DNA of 64,000 nt from RYN-230 sp963793825. Its GTDB lineage: Bacteria; Actinomycetota; Actinomycetes; Streptosporangiales; Streptosporangiaceae. The notes beneath the pieces were generated by a model. It saw only the letters and a list, made by a program, of their open reading frames with translations, searched no databases and was not told the origin of the DNA. The position numbers were made by a program, and so were the translations under genes. This document shows, in pieces, positions 8,818 to 18,141 of the stretch. Where the stretch lies: the NCBI GenBank assembly GCA_963793825.1, contig CAWCBE010000016.1:248001-312000 (forward strand). Direction: 5' to 3'. Each line of letters starts with the position of its first letter. Within the stretch, counting starts at the first letter, position 1.

Positions 8818-9435
8818 GTGGCCATGCCGCGGTGGGACCCCCGAGCCAAGGACCGGCTCCGCGACGCCGCGCTGGAGCTATACCTCGAGCACGGATACGA
8901 AAACGTGACCGTCGCGCAGATCACCGAGCGAGCCGGACTGACCCGCCGGACGTTCTCCCGCTACTTCACCGACAAGCGTGATGTGCTGTTCGCCGGATCA
9001 GAGCAGCTCCCCGTCGCCCTGGCCGACGCGGTCCGGCACGCCGACGATGCCCTCTCGCCCTTCCAGGCGCTGCTGGCCGCCCTCGTGGATATCGGCGAAC
9101 AGCTGGCCGGCCGGGTCCCGCACGCCGCGCAACGGCGTGCGGTCATCAAGGCCAGCCCCGAACTGCAGGAACGGGAGCGAACCAAATTCGCCGCCGTGAC
9201 CGAGGCCCTGGCCGGTGCGCTCCAGCAGCGGGGCACGGCCGAATCAGCGGCCAGGCTGCTGGCGCACGTCGGTGCGGCCATCTTCCAGACCGCGTTCGAG
9301 CAGTGGACTGACCAGCCGGAACACGCAGATTTTTCAGCCTGCGTCGGCGAGGCGACTGCTGAGCTCGCCTCCAGCGTGGGGGCAGCCAATGTCCCCGCAC
9401 TTTCCGGCCGGGCGACGAGACATACTGCCTTGTGA
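8818..9435 (+). CDS. TetR-family transcriptional regulator
   Basis: 205 residues. The N-terminal helix-turn-helix (about residues 10-60) is typical: RLRDAALELYLEHGYENVTV, then QITERAGLTRRTFSRYFTDK. The rest is a helical ligand domain. Start could be GTG 8818 or ATG 8824. Neither has a clear Shine-Dalgarno because the palindromic operator reaches to 8811, so a leaderless transcript is plausible. It is divergent from the SDR gene. Ligand unknown. Confidence 0.9.
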   Translation: MAMPRWDPRAKDRLRDAALELYLEHGYENVTVAQITERAGLTRRTFSRYFTDKRDVLFAGSEQLPVALADAVRHADDALSPFQALLAALVDIGEQLAGRVPHAAQRRAVIKASPELQERERTKFAAVTEALAGALQQRGTAESAARLLAHVGAAIFQTAFEQWTDQPEHADFSACVGEATAELASSVGAANVPALSGRATRHTAL

Positions 9436-9456
9436 CCCTGGAAGGGGGTGCAGGAC

Positions 9457-10395
9457 GTGTACCGGAACGCGCTGCCGCAGCTGACCGATGAAGTGTTCCT
9501 CACCGACTCCGGGATTGAAACCGATCTCATCTTCAACGGCGGGTTCGAGCTCCCCGACTTCGCCGCCTTCGTCTTGCTTGATGACGCACGCGGCACGGCC
9601 GCCCTCGATGTGTACTTCCGCCGTCATGTGGAAATCGCGGTGCAGCACGGCTGCGGAATGATCATCGAGGCGCCGACCTGGCGAGCCAGCCGGGACTGGG
9701 TCTCGCGTATCGGATACCCAGCTGCGGACTTGCGCCGGATTAACGAGTCCGCCGTCCACTTGCTGTCTGCGGTCCGGGCCGGCTATCTGAAGGCGGCCAG
9801 CTCACCTGTGGTGATCAGCGGATGCATTGGACCGCGTGCCGACGCCTACGGCCCAGCACAGCGCATGCTGGCGGACGAGGCCGCGGACTATCACCAGGAG
9901 CAGATCGGCATCCTGGCAGCGACCGACGTGGATCTGGTTCACGCGATGACCATCACGGACGTGACCGAGGCGACCGGGATCGCGCGGGCTGCGGCCAGCG
10001 CGGGCGTTCCGGTAGCAATCTCCTTCACGACGGAGGTGGACGGCCGCCTGCCGGATGGCACATTTCTCGCCGATGCCATCGCCGCCGTGGACGCGGCTAC
10101 CCGAGGCGCGCCGGTCTACTACGGCGTCAACTGCGCGCACCCCTCCCACTTCGAATCAGCCCTGCCGCACGGCGCGACCGAAGCGCGCCTCCGGAGTGTC
10201 CGTGCGAACGCATCGAGGAAGAGCCGCGCTGAACTCGATGAGTTGCCGGCTCCCGAGGACGGGGACCCGGCGGAGCTGGCCCACGATTACCTGCGATTGC
10301 GGGCCGGCCACCCGGAGATCGCCATCCTCGGCGGGTGCTGCGGCACCGACGCCCGCCACGTGCAGGCGATCGCCGACACGGTCTTCGCGACCTGA
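9457..10395 (+). CDS. homocysteine S-methyltransferase family protein
   Basis: A 312-residue TIM-barrel methyltransferase. The start YRNALPQLTDEVFLTDSGIE is typical. The zinc-binding cysteines appear in GVNCAHP and in the terminal GGCCGTDARH. Family members transfer methyl from S-methylmethionine or similar donors to homocysteine; divergent members act in demethylation or other thiol chemistry. GTG at 9457 is preferred because GGAAGGGG ends about 8 bases before it, whereas the in-frame GTG at 9448 lies on that box. It lies just before the iclR gene at the edge of the aromatic catabolic island, so a methyl-group role there is possible. Confidence 0.85.
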   Translation: MYRNALPQLTDEVFLTDSGIETDLIFNGGFELPDFAAFVLLDDARGTAALDVYFRRHVEIAVQHGCGMIIEAPTWRASRDWVSRIGYPAADLRRINESAVHLLSAVRAGYLKAASSPVVISGCIGPRADAYGPAQRMLADEAADYHQEQIGILAATDVDLVHAMTITDVTEATGIARAAASAGVPVAISFTTEVDGRLPDGTFLADAIAAVDAATRGAPVYYGVNCAHPSHFESALPHGATEARLRSVRANASRKSRAELDELPAPEDGDPAELAHDYLRLRAGHPEIAILGGCCGTDARHVQAIADTVFAT

Positions 10396-10435
10396 CGGCT
10401 GGCTCCGCCCTCCGGATGCGGGCGGATTGCGGTAA

Positions 10436-10454
10436 AGTTCTGGTATGCAGAACT
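10436..10454. promoter_or_regulatory. probable IclR operator on the iclR start codon
   Basis: Inverted repeat AGTTCTG-GTATG-CAGAACT; the ATG of the iclR-type gene (10445-10447) is in its centre. A regulator bound here would block its own transcript start or translation region. The same motif recurs at 12817-12837. Confidence 0.7.
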
Positions 10455-11224
10455 CTACGCTCAGAGAGCAGAAGCCCCAGTATCCGGTGGAGTCGGTTGA
10501 CCGGGCGCTGCGGTTGCTCTTGATGTTCCGGGAGCATCAGGAGATCCGCCTGTCGAGCGCACGGGACGAGCTCCAGGTGGGCCAGTCCACGGCGCACCGG
10601 CTGATGGCCATGCTGGTGTATCACGGCTTTGCCACGCAGGATCCGGCGACTCGCGTATACCGGGCCGGCCCGGCGCTCTTTGAGATCGGGCTTTCCGTCG
10701 TCAACAAGCTTGACATCCGGGCGGCCGCCCGGCCGGTGCTTGAGTCCCTGGCCGCGGCCACGGGCGAGACCGTGCACCTTGGCCTGCTAGAGGGCAATGA
10801 GGTCCGCTTCGTTAACGTCGTCGAAAGCGAGCTCGCGCTCCGGGTCAGCGGCCGCGTTGGCCGCCGGCTGCCGGCGCACGCCACCAGCCTGGGCAAGGCG
10901 ATGCTCGCGGCCATGACCGACGACCAGGTCCGCGCCCTCTACCCGCGCGAGGCTCTGCCTGCCGTCACCGGCCGTACCATGACGCGCCGCTCGGACCTGC
11001 TGGCCGAGCTGGCCCGGATCCGGGCCCGCGGCTATGCGCGGAATTCCGAGGAGAGCGAGGAAGGCGTGTCCTCGATTGGCATAGCCATCGTGCACCCGGT
11101 GCGCGGCGTCCTCGGCGCCATCACCATCGCCGTCCCGCTCAGCCGGATGACCGAGGAGAAGGAAGAACGGCACGCCGCGCTGCTCGCCGAGGCCGGCCGC
11201 AGCCTCACGTCCCAGCTGGCCTGA
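10445..11224 (+). CDS. IclR-family transcriptional regulator
   Basis: 259 residues. The winged helix-turn-helix lies at about 14-75 (YPVESVDRALRLLLMF, then QSTAHRLMAMLVYHGF). The IclR effector domain lies at about 85-255 (LPAHATSLGKAMLA, then the conserved GYARNSEESEEGVSSIGIAI). IclR proteins commonly control aromatic-acid catabolism by binding the pathway substrate. It faces the frameshifted aldehyde dehydrogenase and lies between the methyltransferase gene and the carboxylase/gentisate operon. Shared palindromes suggest autoregulation and control of the divergent promoter near 12.8 kb. Confidence 0.92.
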   Translation: MQNSTLREQKPQYPVESVDRALRLLLMFREHQEIRLSSARDELQVGQSTAHRLMAMLVYHGFATQDPATRVYRAGPALFEIGLSVVNKLDIRAAARPVLESLAAATGETVHLGLLEGNEVRFVNVVESELALRVSGRVGRRLPAHATSLGKAMLAAMTDDQVRALYPREALPAVTGRTMTRRSDLLAELARIRARGYARNSEESEEGVSSIGIAIVHPVRGVLGAITIAVPLSRMTEEKEERHAALLAEAGRSLTSQLA

Positions 11225-11259
11225 TCCCGCCGCAGGGCAGAGTCCGAGCAGGGATCACC

Positions 11260-12719
11260 TCACCCAAGGATCACGCTGACCGCCTTCACCTGGGTGAAGC
11301 TCTGCAGCTCCTCCAGGCTCTCCTCCCGGCCCACGCCGGAGTCCTTGAAACCGCCGAAGGGCACGCCCCAGAAGTGCCGCGCCGATCCGTTGATCCAGAT
11401 GTATCCCGCCTCCAGCCCTCGCGCTACCCGGTGCGCCCGCCGGACGTCCTCGGTCCACACCGCGCCGGTCAGGCCGAACGGGACCGAGTTGGCCATGCGC
11501 ATGGCCTCGTCCTCGTCGCGGAAGGTCATCACCGACAGCACCGGCCCGAACACCTCCGTCTGGGCCAGCGTGCTGTCCGGGGCCACGCCGGTCAGCACCG
11601 TCGGCGCTATGTAGTAGCCCCGGTCACCGCAGCTGGCCGGCCGCCGCCGGTCAGGAGCCGGGCCCCGTCGCGCAGTCCCGCCTCGATCAGCCGCGCTACG
11701 TGGTCCAGCTGACCGCGCGTGATGACCGGCCCCATCTGGGTCCGCTCCTGTGCCGGGTCGCCGACGACGATGCGCTCCGCTCCGGCGGCGACGTGCTTGC
11801 CTACTTCAGCGGCGAGTGACTCGTGGACGAGCAGCCGGCTGGTGGAACCGCAGGACTGCCCGGCCGTCGTGGCGAAATTCATCCCGGCCACCGCGCCCGC
11901 CGCCGCCGCGGCCGGATCGGCATCGTCGAAGACGATCATCGCGTTCTTGCCGCCCAGCTCCAGCGAGACTTCCTTGACTCCGGCGTCCGCCGCGTCCCGC
12001 TGGATCAGGCGGCCGGTCGCGCCGGAACCGATGAAGGCGATGCGCCGGATGGCCGGGTGCTGGACCAGCGCCCGGCCGGTCGTTGCGCCTGTTCCCGAGA
12101 CGACCGAGACCAGGCCGGGCGGAAGTGCCTCCTGGGCCAGCTCGCCGATGCGCAGGGCCGACAGCGGCGCCTGGTCGGGCGCCTTGAGGATCACCGCGTT
12201 CCCGGCGACGAGCGGCGGGGCGAGCTTGGATGCGGAGAAGAAAAGCGGATGGTTGTACGGCACGATCCGGGCCACCACGCCGAACGGCGCGCGGACCGTG
12301 TAGTGCAGGTGCTCCGCGGTGGCCGGGATCGTCTGGCCGCCCAGCTGCAGGGCCAGGTCACACATGATCTCGATGTAGTCGATGGCGAACGCGGCGTCTG
12401 TCCGCATCGCGGCGACGGGCAGGCCAGCATCCAGCGCGTCGAGCATCGCCAGCTCGTCGGCGTTCTCGCGGAGCAGCCTGGCGAACTCACGGACCTGAGC
12501 GGCGCGGGCCCGGGGGCTCAGTGCGGCCCACGCCCGCTGTGCCTGCTCCGCGCCCGCCACCGCCGCATCGATATCGGCGGCCGAGCACTGCGGCACGGCG
12601 GCGAGTATGTCCTCCGTCGCCGGATCCACCGTCTCGTAGGTGGCGCCGCCCGCGGCGCCGCGCAGGCGCCCGCCCAGGACGGCCCGCCAGTCGCGGTCAG
12701 CGGCGTACGTGCGATCCAT
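11260..12719 (-). pseudogene. aldehyde dehydrogenase, single frameshift
   Basis: A complete NAD(P)-aldehyde dehydrogenase of about 487 residues in two frames. Residues 1 to about 367 (MDRTYAADRD to RPAAVTG) contain PYNHPLFFSASKLAPPL, the general-base motif LELGGKNA and the catalytic cysteine in TTAGQSCGSTSR. The remainder (APTVLTGV to FTQVKAVSVILG) is in the next frame and includes EVFGPVL and PFGGFKDSGVGRE. Adding one base to the four-C run at 11618-11621 restores VTGGYYIAPTV and a full-length enzyme. It is divergent from the hyuA-type operon and has an IclR-type box in its promoter region. It probably oxidises an aldehyde feeding that pathway. Confidence 0.85.
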
Positions 12720-12816
12720 GCTGCTCCCGTCTGCCCGAAGGCAAATTCGCGTCCGTCCGGGATGGGGCGTCAGCCAGTCCCGGCCGCTGGCGCTTGAGTA
12801 CCCGCAGTATGCCACA

Positions 12817-12837
12817 TAGTTCTGTCTAGCGGAACTA
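12817..12837. promoter_or_regulatory. second IclR-type box in the divergent promoter
   Basis: TAGTTC-N9-GAACTA. The core AGTTCTG-TCTAG-CGGAACT matches the iclR start-codon palindrome in 13 of 14 arm positions with identical spacing. It lies 97 bases upstream of the aldehyde dehydrogenase start and 97 bases upstream of the hyuA-type start, well placed to control both directions. Confidence 0.7.
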
Positions 12838-12934
12838 GAGTCTGTACAACGGTAGCACTGCATGTTACGTTGACGGCCTACCGGAACATGCGGCGCCGCG
12901 CGGGCGCTGCCCGCACCTGGATCTGGGAGTGCTC

Positions 12935-15034
12935 ATGACCTACGTCATCGGGGTCGACACCGGCGGCACATTCACCGACGCCTTCCTGGCCAGCGAGCAT
13001 GGTCGCGTCGCCTCGGCCAAGACGTCCTCGACGCCGCCGGATTTTGCCCGCGGATTCCTGGCCGCGGTCAGCGACCTCGCCGACGCTCTCAGCCTGCCGG
13101 TCGCCACGATGCTGGCGGACACGGATTACATCGTGCATGGCACGACCTCCACCCTGAACGCCATCGTGACCGGCGACGTCGCCCCGGTCGGCTTCCTGAC
13201 TACCCGCGGCCACGCCGATTCGGTCGCCATCATGAACCTGGAAGGCCGGTACGCGGGCCTCGGCGCCGACCAGGTGCAGCACATGGCGCGCACCAACAAG
13301 CCGGCCCCGCTCGTCCCGCGGCACCGGATCATCGAGATCGACGAGCGGATCGACTACAAGGGCGATGTCATCGTCGGCCTGGACGAGGAGGGCGTCCGCG
13401 CCGCGGTGGCTGGCCTGCTGGCGGACGGAGTCGAGGCCATCGCCGTCTCGCTGCTGTGGTCATTCCGCAACCCGCTGCATGAGCGCCGGATCCGTGAGCT
13501 GATCCACGAGCAGGCCCCTGGCCTGTACGTTGCCCTGTCGAGCGAGGTCAGTCCCCGCATCCGGGAGTACGCGCGCAGCGCCACCACGATCCTCAACACT
13601 CAGGTGGGCCCGCGGCTGCACAGTTACCTCGCGCCGCTCGAGGCACGGCTGCGCGAGCTCGGCTTTGCCGGGTCGCTGCTGGTCATGCAGGGCTCCGGCG
13701 GCTGTGTCACGGCGGCCGACGCGCCCGGGCACGCGATCACCACGATCGGGTCGGTGCTGACCGGCGGCATCGTCGGGTGCACGCACCTGGCGAGCGCGCT
13801 CGGCCACCGGCACATCATCTCCACTGACATGGGCGGCACGACCTTCCTGGCCGGCCTGATCCTCGATGGCCAGCCCGTGATGAGCGCGAGCACGGTCCTG
13901 AACCAGTACACGATCAGCACGCCGATGGTGGACGTGCACACGGTGGGGGCCGGCGGCGGCGCGATCGCCTGGGTTGACCCGGGCGGGAATCTGCGGGTCG
14001 GCCCGCGCAGCGCCGGGGCCCGGCCCGGGCCAGCCTGCTACGACGAGGGCGGCACCGAGCCGACGGTCACCGACGTCAACGTCGTCCTCGGCATCGTCAA
14101 CCCCGATCATTTCCTCGGCGGCCGCAAGAAGCTGTCCCGGGAGCGGGCCGTGGAGGCCATCCGCCGCGACATTGCCGAGCCACTCGGCCTGACCGTCGAG
14201 GACGCGGCCGCGGCCGTCTACGCGATCCAGAACGCGCAGACCGCCGACCTGGTCCGCAAAGTCGTGGTGAACAGCGGGCAGGACCCGCGCGACTTTGTCC
14301 TGTATTCCTTCGGCGGGGCCGGGCCGGTGCATGCGGCCAGCTACGCCGCCGACCTGGGCGTGCAGGAAGTGCTGGTGCCGCTGGGCTCGACGGCGGCGGT
14401 TTTCTCCGCTTACGGCCTGGCCGCCTCCGACATCGTGCTGACCACGGAGATCTCCCAGCCGAGCAACTTCCCGCTGGACCCGGAGGTCATCCAGGTCGCC
14501 TTCGATGAGCTGGAAAAGGAGCTGCGGCAGCGGCTGGCGGCCCAGCGGCTGGAATTCGCCGACGTCTCGTTCGTGCGTGAGATGGACATGCGCTACACGA
14601 TGCAGATGGCGGAGGTCGCCACGCCGGTACCCGACGCCGAGCTGACCGACGAGATCGTCGCCGGCGTCGGCCGGGAGTTCGAGGTGCGGTACGAGCAGCT
14701 CTACGGGAAGGGCTCGGGATTCGCCGACGCCGGGCTGCAGGTCATCACCTACCGGCTGCGGGCCGTCGGCCGGCTGCCGATCCGCCCCGAGCTGCCCACC
14801 CCGCCGGCCGGCGGCGGCGCGCCGGTGCCGAGCGGGTCACGGCAGGTTTTCCTGGACATCCGGCACCGGTGGCAGCCGACGCAGATCTACAACTACGCGG
14901 ACCTCATGGCGGGCCACGAGCTGTCCGGGCCTGGCGTCATCGAGGCGCCGACCACGACCGTGGCGATTCCGGCCGGCTGCGGCGCCCGGGTCGATCGCCT
15001 CGGCAATCTCGTCATCCGCTTCTCCGAGAGCTAG
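12935..15034 (+). CDS. hydantoinase/oxoprolinase A-type (carboxylase) subunit
   Basis: A 699-residue HyuA-type ATPase. The phosphate-binding start is VIGVDTGGTFTDAF, HGTTSTLNAIV lies near residue 70, TDMGGTTF lies in the central hydantoinase A domain, and SFGGAGPVHA follows. The family includes 5-oxoprolinase, hydantoinase, acetone carboxylase and acetophenone carboxylase. It uses ATP to activate a carbonyl or amide. ATG 12935 has GGGAG 5 bases upstream and is preferred over GTG 12929. The companion B subunit follows after 10 bases. The third, gamma-like gene makes a ketone carboxylase more likely than a hydantoinase. Confidence 0.88.
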   Translation: MTYVIGVDTGGTFTDAFLASEHGRVASAKTSSTPPDFARGFLAAVSDLADALSLPVATMLADTDYIVHGTTSTLNAIVTGDVAPVGFLTTRGHADSVAIMNLEGRYAGLGADQVQHMARTNKPAPLVPRHRIIEIDERIDYKGDVIVGLDEEGVRAAVAGLLADGVEAIAVSLLWSFRNPLHERRIRELIHEQAPGLYVALSSEVSPRIREYARSATTILNTQVGPRLHSYLAPLEARLRELGFAGSLLVMQGSGGCVTAADAPGHAITTIGSVLTGGIVGCTHLASALGHRHIISTDMGGTTFLAGLILDGQPVMSASTVLNQYTISTPMVDVHTVGAGGGAIAWVDPGGNLRVGPRSAGARPGPACYDEGGTEPTVTDVNVVLGIVNPDHFLGGRKKLSRERAVEAIRRDIAEPLGLTVEDAAAAVYAIQNAQTADLVRKVVVNSGQDPRDFVLYSFGGAGPVHAASYAADLGVQEVLVPLGSTAAVFSAYGLAASDIVLTTEISQPSNFPLDPEVIQVAFDELEKELRQRLAAQRLEFADVSFVREMDMRYTMQMAEVATPVPDAELTDEIVAGVGREFEVRYEQLYGKGSGFADAGLQVITYRLRAVGRLPIRPELPTPPAGGGAPVPSGSRQVFLDIRHRWQPTQIYNYADLMAGHELSGPGVIEAPTTTVAIPAGCGARVDRLGNLVIRFSES

Positions 15035-15044
15035 GAAGGCAGCT

Positions 15045-17012
15045 ATGCCGATCATTCCCGTCGCTGGCTCCGAGCGTTTCGCTACTGAGCCGAAGACGTC
15101 CGCGCAGATCCGCGAGTCCGTCCGCGGCGTCCCGCTGCACGACATCCCGGCCGCCGCGGTCGCCGGGCTGGATCCGCTCACCTACGAGGTGGTCCGCCAC
15201 CGCCTCGCCGCGATCACCGAGGAGATGGGCGACGCGCTGAAGCGGATGTCCGGCTCGGTGGTCGTGACCGACTGCAACGACTTCGGCACCGCGATCTTCG
15301 ACGAGGGCGGCGACAGCGTGCAGGTCGGGCTGGTTAACACGCAGCTGGCGTCGTCGCTGGACATGGCGGTCAAGTGGACGCTGGAGAACCGGGCCGGCAA
15401 CCCGGGCATCGGGCCGGGCGACATGTTCTTCTGCAACGACCCGTGGGTCGGCGGCGGCCTGCACCAGAACGACGCCAGCATCTTCGCGCCGCTGTTCTAC
15501 GACGGCGAGCTGTTCGCGTGGACCGGCGCGGTCTGCCACCAGGTGGACCTGGGCGGCGTCTCGCCCGGCAGCTGGTCGGTCGAGGGCCGGGACGTGTTCT
15601 GGGAGTCGACGCCGGTGCCGCCGGTGAAGATGGTGGAAGCCGGGACGCTGCGCGCCGACATCGAGGATGTCTACCTCCGGCGGTCCCGGGTGCCCAAGCT
15701 CATCGCGCTGGACCTGCGGGCCAAGATCGGCGCGAACAACGTGGCCCAGGATCGTCTCACCAGGCTCATCGATAAGTACGGCCCGACCGTGGTCAAGGCG
15801 GTCATGCGGCACATGATGAACGACTCGCAGGCCCGGCTGCGCGCCAAGCTCGCCTCGCTGCCCGACGGCACCTGGAACGCGGTCGGCCACCAGGACGGCG
15901 CCCGCGCCGGCGACCGGGCGATCTACAAGATCGTATGCAGCATGACCAAACGGGCGGACCGGCTGACGTTCGATTTCACCGGCACCGACCCGCAGGTCGA
16001 GGGGTTCGCGAACTGCACCCTGGCCGGACTGCGCGGCGGGATCATGCCGATCGTGCTCACCATGCTGTGCGGCGACATCCCCTGGGCGCCGGGCGGGCTG
16101 CTGCGCTGCATCGACATCATCAGCGAGCCCGGTTCGATCAACAACTGCACCTTCCCGGCCGGCATCGGCAAGGGCTCGGTGGCGTCCGCGTGGGCCACGC
16201 AGAACGCGGTATCCGAGTGCGTGGCCCAGCTGCTCGCGACCGACCCTGAGCACAGCAAATCGCTGATGAGCGTGTGCTGCGGCACCTGGGACCTGGCCCT
16301 GCTCGCCGGGGTCAACCAGCGCGGCGGCGGATTCGTCACGATGATCTGCGACTCGATGGCTGGCGGCCTCGGCGCCCGGGTCGACCAGGACGGCGTGGAC
16401 ACCGGCGGGCTCAACTGCATCCCGATGGGCCGGGTCGCCGACGTCGAGATCAACGAGTTCAGCTTCCCGATCCTGTACCTGTGGCGGCGCGAGGAAGCGG
16501 ACTCAGGCGGCCCGGGCCGCTTCCGCGGCGGCCTCGGCGGGTCCAGCTGCTTCATCCCGCACGACTCCCCGATCGGCGGCGTGCACCTGGTCGTGTCGGC
16601 CACCGGCAAGGCCTTGCCGCAATCGCCGGGCCTGTCCGGCGGCTACCCGGCCGGCACCCAGTACGACGTGCTCACCCGCGGGACGGCCGTCCGCGCGTCG
16701 TTCGCCTCGGGCCATATCCCCGCGTCGCTGGACGAGCTCGACGGGACGCGCGAGGTCATGCTGAACCATGCCGAGACCGACATGGGACCCGATGACGTCT
16801 ACTACACGCACTGGCAGGGCGGCGGCGGCTACGGCGACCCGCTGCTGCGCGCGCCCGGCATGGTCGCGGCGGACGTGCGGGCCAGCCGGGTCTCAGCCCG
16901 CGCGGCTGAGTCGGTGTACGGCGTGGTCCTCTCCGGCGATGGAAGCCTCGATGAGGCGGCGACAGGCAACTACCGCCAGCAGCTGCGCCGCCAGCGCGCT
17001 GGCGTGGAGTGA
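15045..17012 (+). CDS. hydantoinase/oxoprolinase B-type (carboxylase) subunit
   Basis: A 655-residue HyuB-type subunit. Typical blocks are DPLTYEVVRHRLAAITEEMG, VVVTDCNDFGTAIFDEGG, PGDMFFCNDPWVGGGLHQND and a glycine-rich end GGGGYGDPL. B subunits pair with the A subunit to form the catalytic core of hydantoinases and of acetone or acetophenone carboxylases. It is separated from the A gene by 10 bases and from the small zinc protein by 13, so all three should be co-transcribed and probably form one complex. Start ATG at 15045 with GGAAGG upstream. Confidence 0.88.
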   Translation: MPIIPVAGSERFATEPKTSAQIRESVRGVPLHDIPAAAVAGLDPLTYEVVRHRLAAITEEMGDALKRMSGSVVVTDCNDFGTAIFDEGGDSVQVGLVNTQLASSLDMAVKWTLENRAGNPGIGPGDMFFCNDPWVGGGLHQNDASIFAPLFYDGELFAWTGAVCHQVDLGGVSPGSWSVEGRDVFWESTPVPPVKMVEAGTLRADIEDVYLRRSRVPKLIALDLRAKIGANNVAQDRLTRLIDKYGPTVVKAVMRHMMNDSQARLRAKLASLPDGTWNAVGHQDGARAGDRAIYKIVCSMTKRADRLTFDFTGTDPQVEGFANCTLAGLRGGIMPIVLTMLCGDIPWAPGGLLRCIDIISEPGSINNCTFPAGIGKGSVASAWATQNAVSECVAQLLATDPEHSKSLMSVCCGTWDLALLAGVNQRGGGFVTMICDSMAGGLGARVDQDGVDTGGLNCIPMGRVADVEINEFSFPILYLWRREEADSGGPGRFRGGLGGSSCFIPHDSPIGGVHLVVSATGKALPQSPGLSGGYPAGTQYDVLTRGTAVRASFASGHIPASLDELDGTREVMLNHAETDMGPDDVYYTHWQGGGGYGDPLLRAPGMVAADVRASRVSARAAESVYGVVLSGDGSLDEAATGNYRQQLRRQRAGVE

Positions 17013-17025
17013 AAGGCAGCAGCAG

Positions 17026-17310
17026 ATGAGAATCGACGACAACATCCTGCTCGGCGACGACGGCACGGTGAGCTGCGCGCACTGCTCGGCCACGCTGGGC
17101 GACTCGCCAGCGGCGCCGCTCGCTCACGCGATCACGCGCGAGCGCCCGCCGGCCGAGGCAGGTCCCGGCGTCCGGGCCGACCCGGCGGCGTTCACCGACC
17201 GCCCGGTGATCTTGCGGCAGGTCTTCTGCCCGCAGTGCCTGGTGCTGCTCGCCACCGAGATCGCGCCCGCCGACGAGCCCAGCTTCCGGAACTGGACGGT
17301 GACCGGGTGA
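17026..17310 (+). CDS. acetone carboxylase gamma-like small zinc subunit
   Basis: A 94-residue protein with two Cys-X2-Cys pairs (CAHC near residue 16, CPQC near 72) expected to bind one zinc. The start RIDDNILLGDDGTVSCAHC and the end FCPQCLVLLATEIA resemble the small gamma-type subunits of acetone/acetophenone carboxylases. Its position directly after the A and B subunits supports this. The stop overlaps the next GTG by 4 bases. Hydantoinases lack such a subunit, so this gene is the main evidence for carboxylase function. Confidence 0.7.
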   Translation: MRIDDNILLGDDGTVSCAHCSATLGDSPAAPLAHAITRERPPAEAGPGVRADPAAFTDRPVILRQVFCPQCLVLLATEIAPADEPSFRNWTVTG

Positions 17311-18077
17311 CCGCCCAGGGGCTGGCCGGCAAGGTGGTCGTCGTGACCGGTGCCGCCCAGGGGATCGGGCTGGCCTACGCCGGGCGGCTGGCCGCCGAGG
17401 GATGCCACGTCGTGCTCGCGGATCTCGACGCGGATAAATGCGCCGCGGCGGCCGCCAAGATCACCGCGGACGGCGCGCCCGGCAGCGCCGACAGCATCGC
17501 CGTCGATGTGGCCGACGAGGCCAGCTGCCAGCAGCTGGCCGCAGCCGTGCAGGAGCGGAACGGGCGGGCCGACGGCCTGGTCAACAACGCGGCCATCTTC
17601 TCGACCATCACCATGAAGCCGTTCTGGGAGATCACCGTCCAGGAGTGGGACTCGCTGATGGCGGTCAACCTGCGCGGGCCCTGGCTGCTGACCAAGGCGC
17701 TGCTGCCCGCGCTGCGGGCCGCCCGCGGGGCCAGCATCGTCAACATCGCCTCCGATGCGCTCTGGCTGGGCAGGCCTGGGTACCTGCATTATGTGGCCAG
17801 CAAGGCCGGCGTGTACGGGATGACCCACTCCATGTCACACGAACTCGGGCCCGACGGCATCCGGGTGAACACCATCTCGCCGGGACCGGTGTTCACCGAG
17901 GTGGCCCGGGAGACCGTCACCCAGCAGCAGAAGGACGCGATGCTCGCGGCACAGGCGATTAAGCGCCCGGCCGCCGCACTGGACATGGCCGGGGCCGTGG
18001 CGTTCCTGCTTTCTGACGACAGTGGCTGGATGACCGGGCAGACCCTGCACCTCAACGGCGGTCTGGTGCACCGCTGA
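17307..18077 (+). CDS. SDR-family NAD(P)-dependent dehydrogenase
   Basis: A 256-residue classical short-chain dehydrogenase. It has TGAAQGIGLAYAG (cofactor motif), NNAAIF, SIVNIASDA (catalytic Ser), YVASK (catalytic Tyr and Lys), a PGPV turn and LHLNGG at the end. All catalytic residues are present. The GTG start at 17307 overlaps the zinc-subunit stop (GTGA), which is why it is preferred over in-frame codons upstream. In this operon it probably interconverts an alcohol and a ketone or aldehyde, for example making the ketone for the carboxylase. The substrate is inferred only. Confidence 0.87.
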   Translation: MTAQGLAGKVVVVTGAAQGIGLAYAGRLAAEGCHVVLADLDADKCAAAAAKITADGAPGSADSIAVDVADEASCQQLAAAVQERNGRADGLVNNAAIFSTITMKPFWEITVQEWDSLMAVNLRGPWLLTKALLPALRAARGASIVNIASDALWLGRPGYLHYVASKAGVYGMTHSMSHELGPDGIRVNTISPGPVFTEVARETVTQQQKDAMLAAQAIKRPAAALDMAGAVAFLLSDDSGWMTGQTLHLNGGLVHR

Positions 18078-18141
18078 AGCCAGTGGCCCGCAGTATCCGT
18101 TTCCCGCTCTGCGGCTGACCGCGTCACATCAAGGAGATCCC

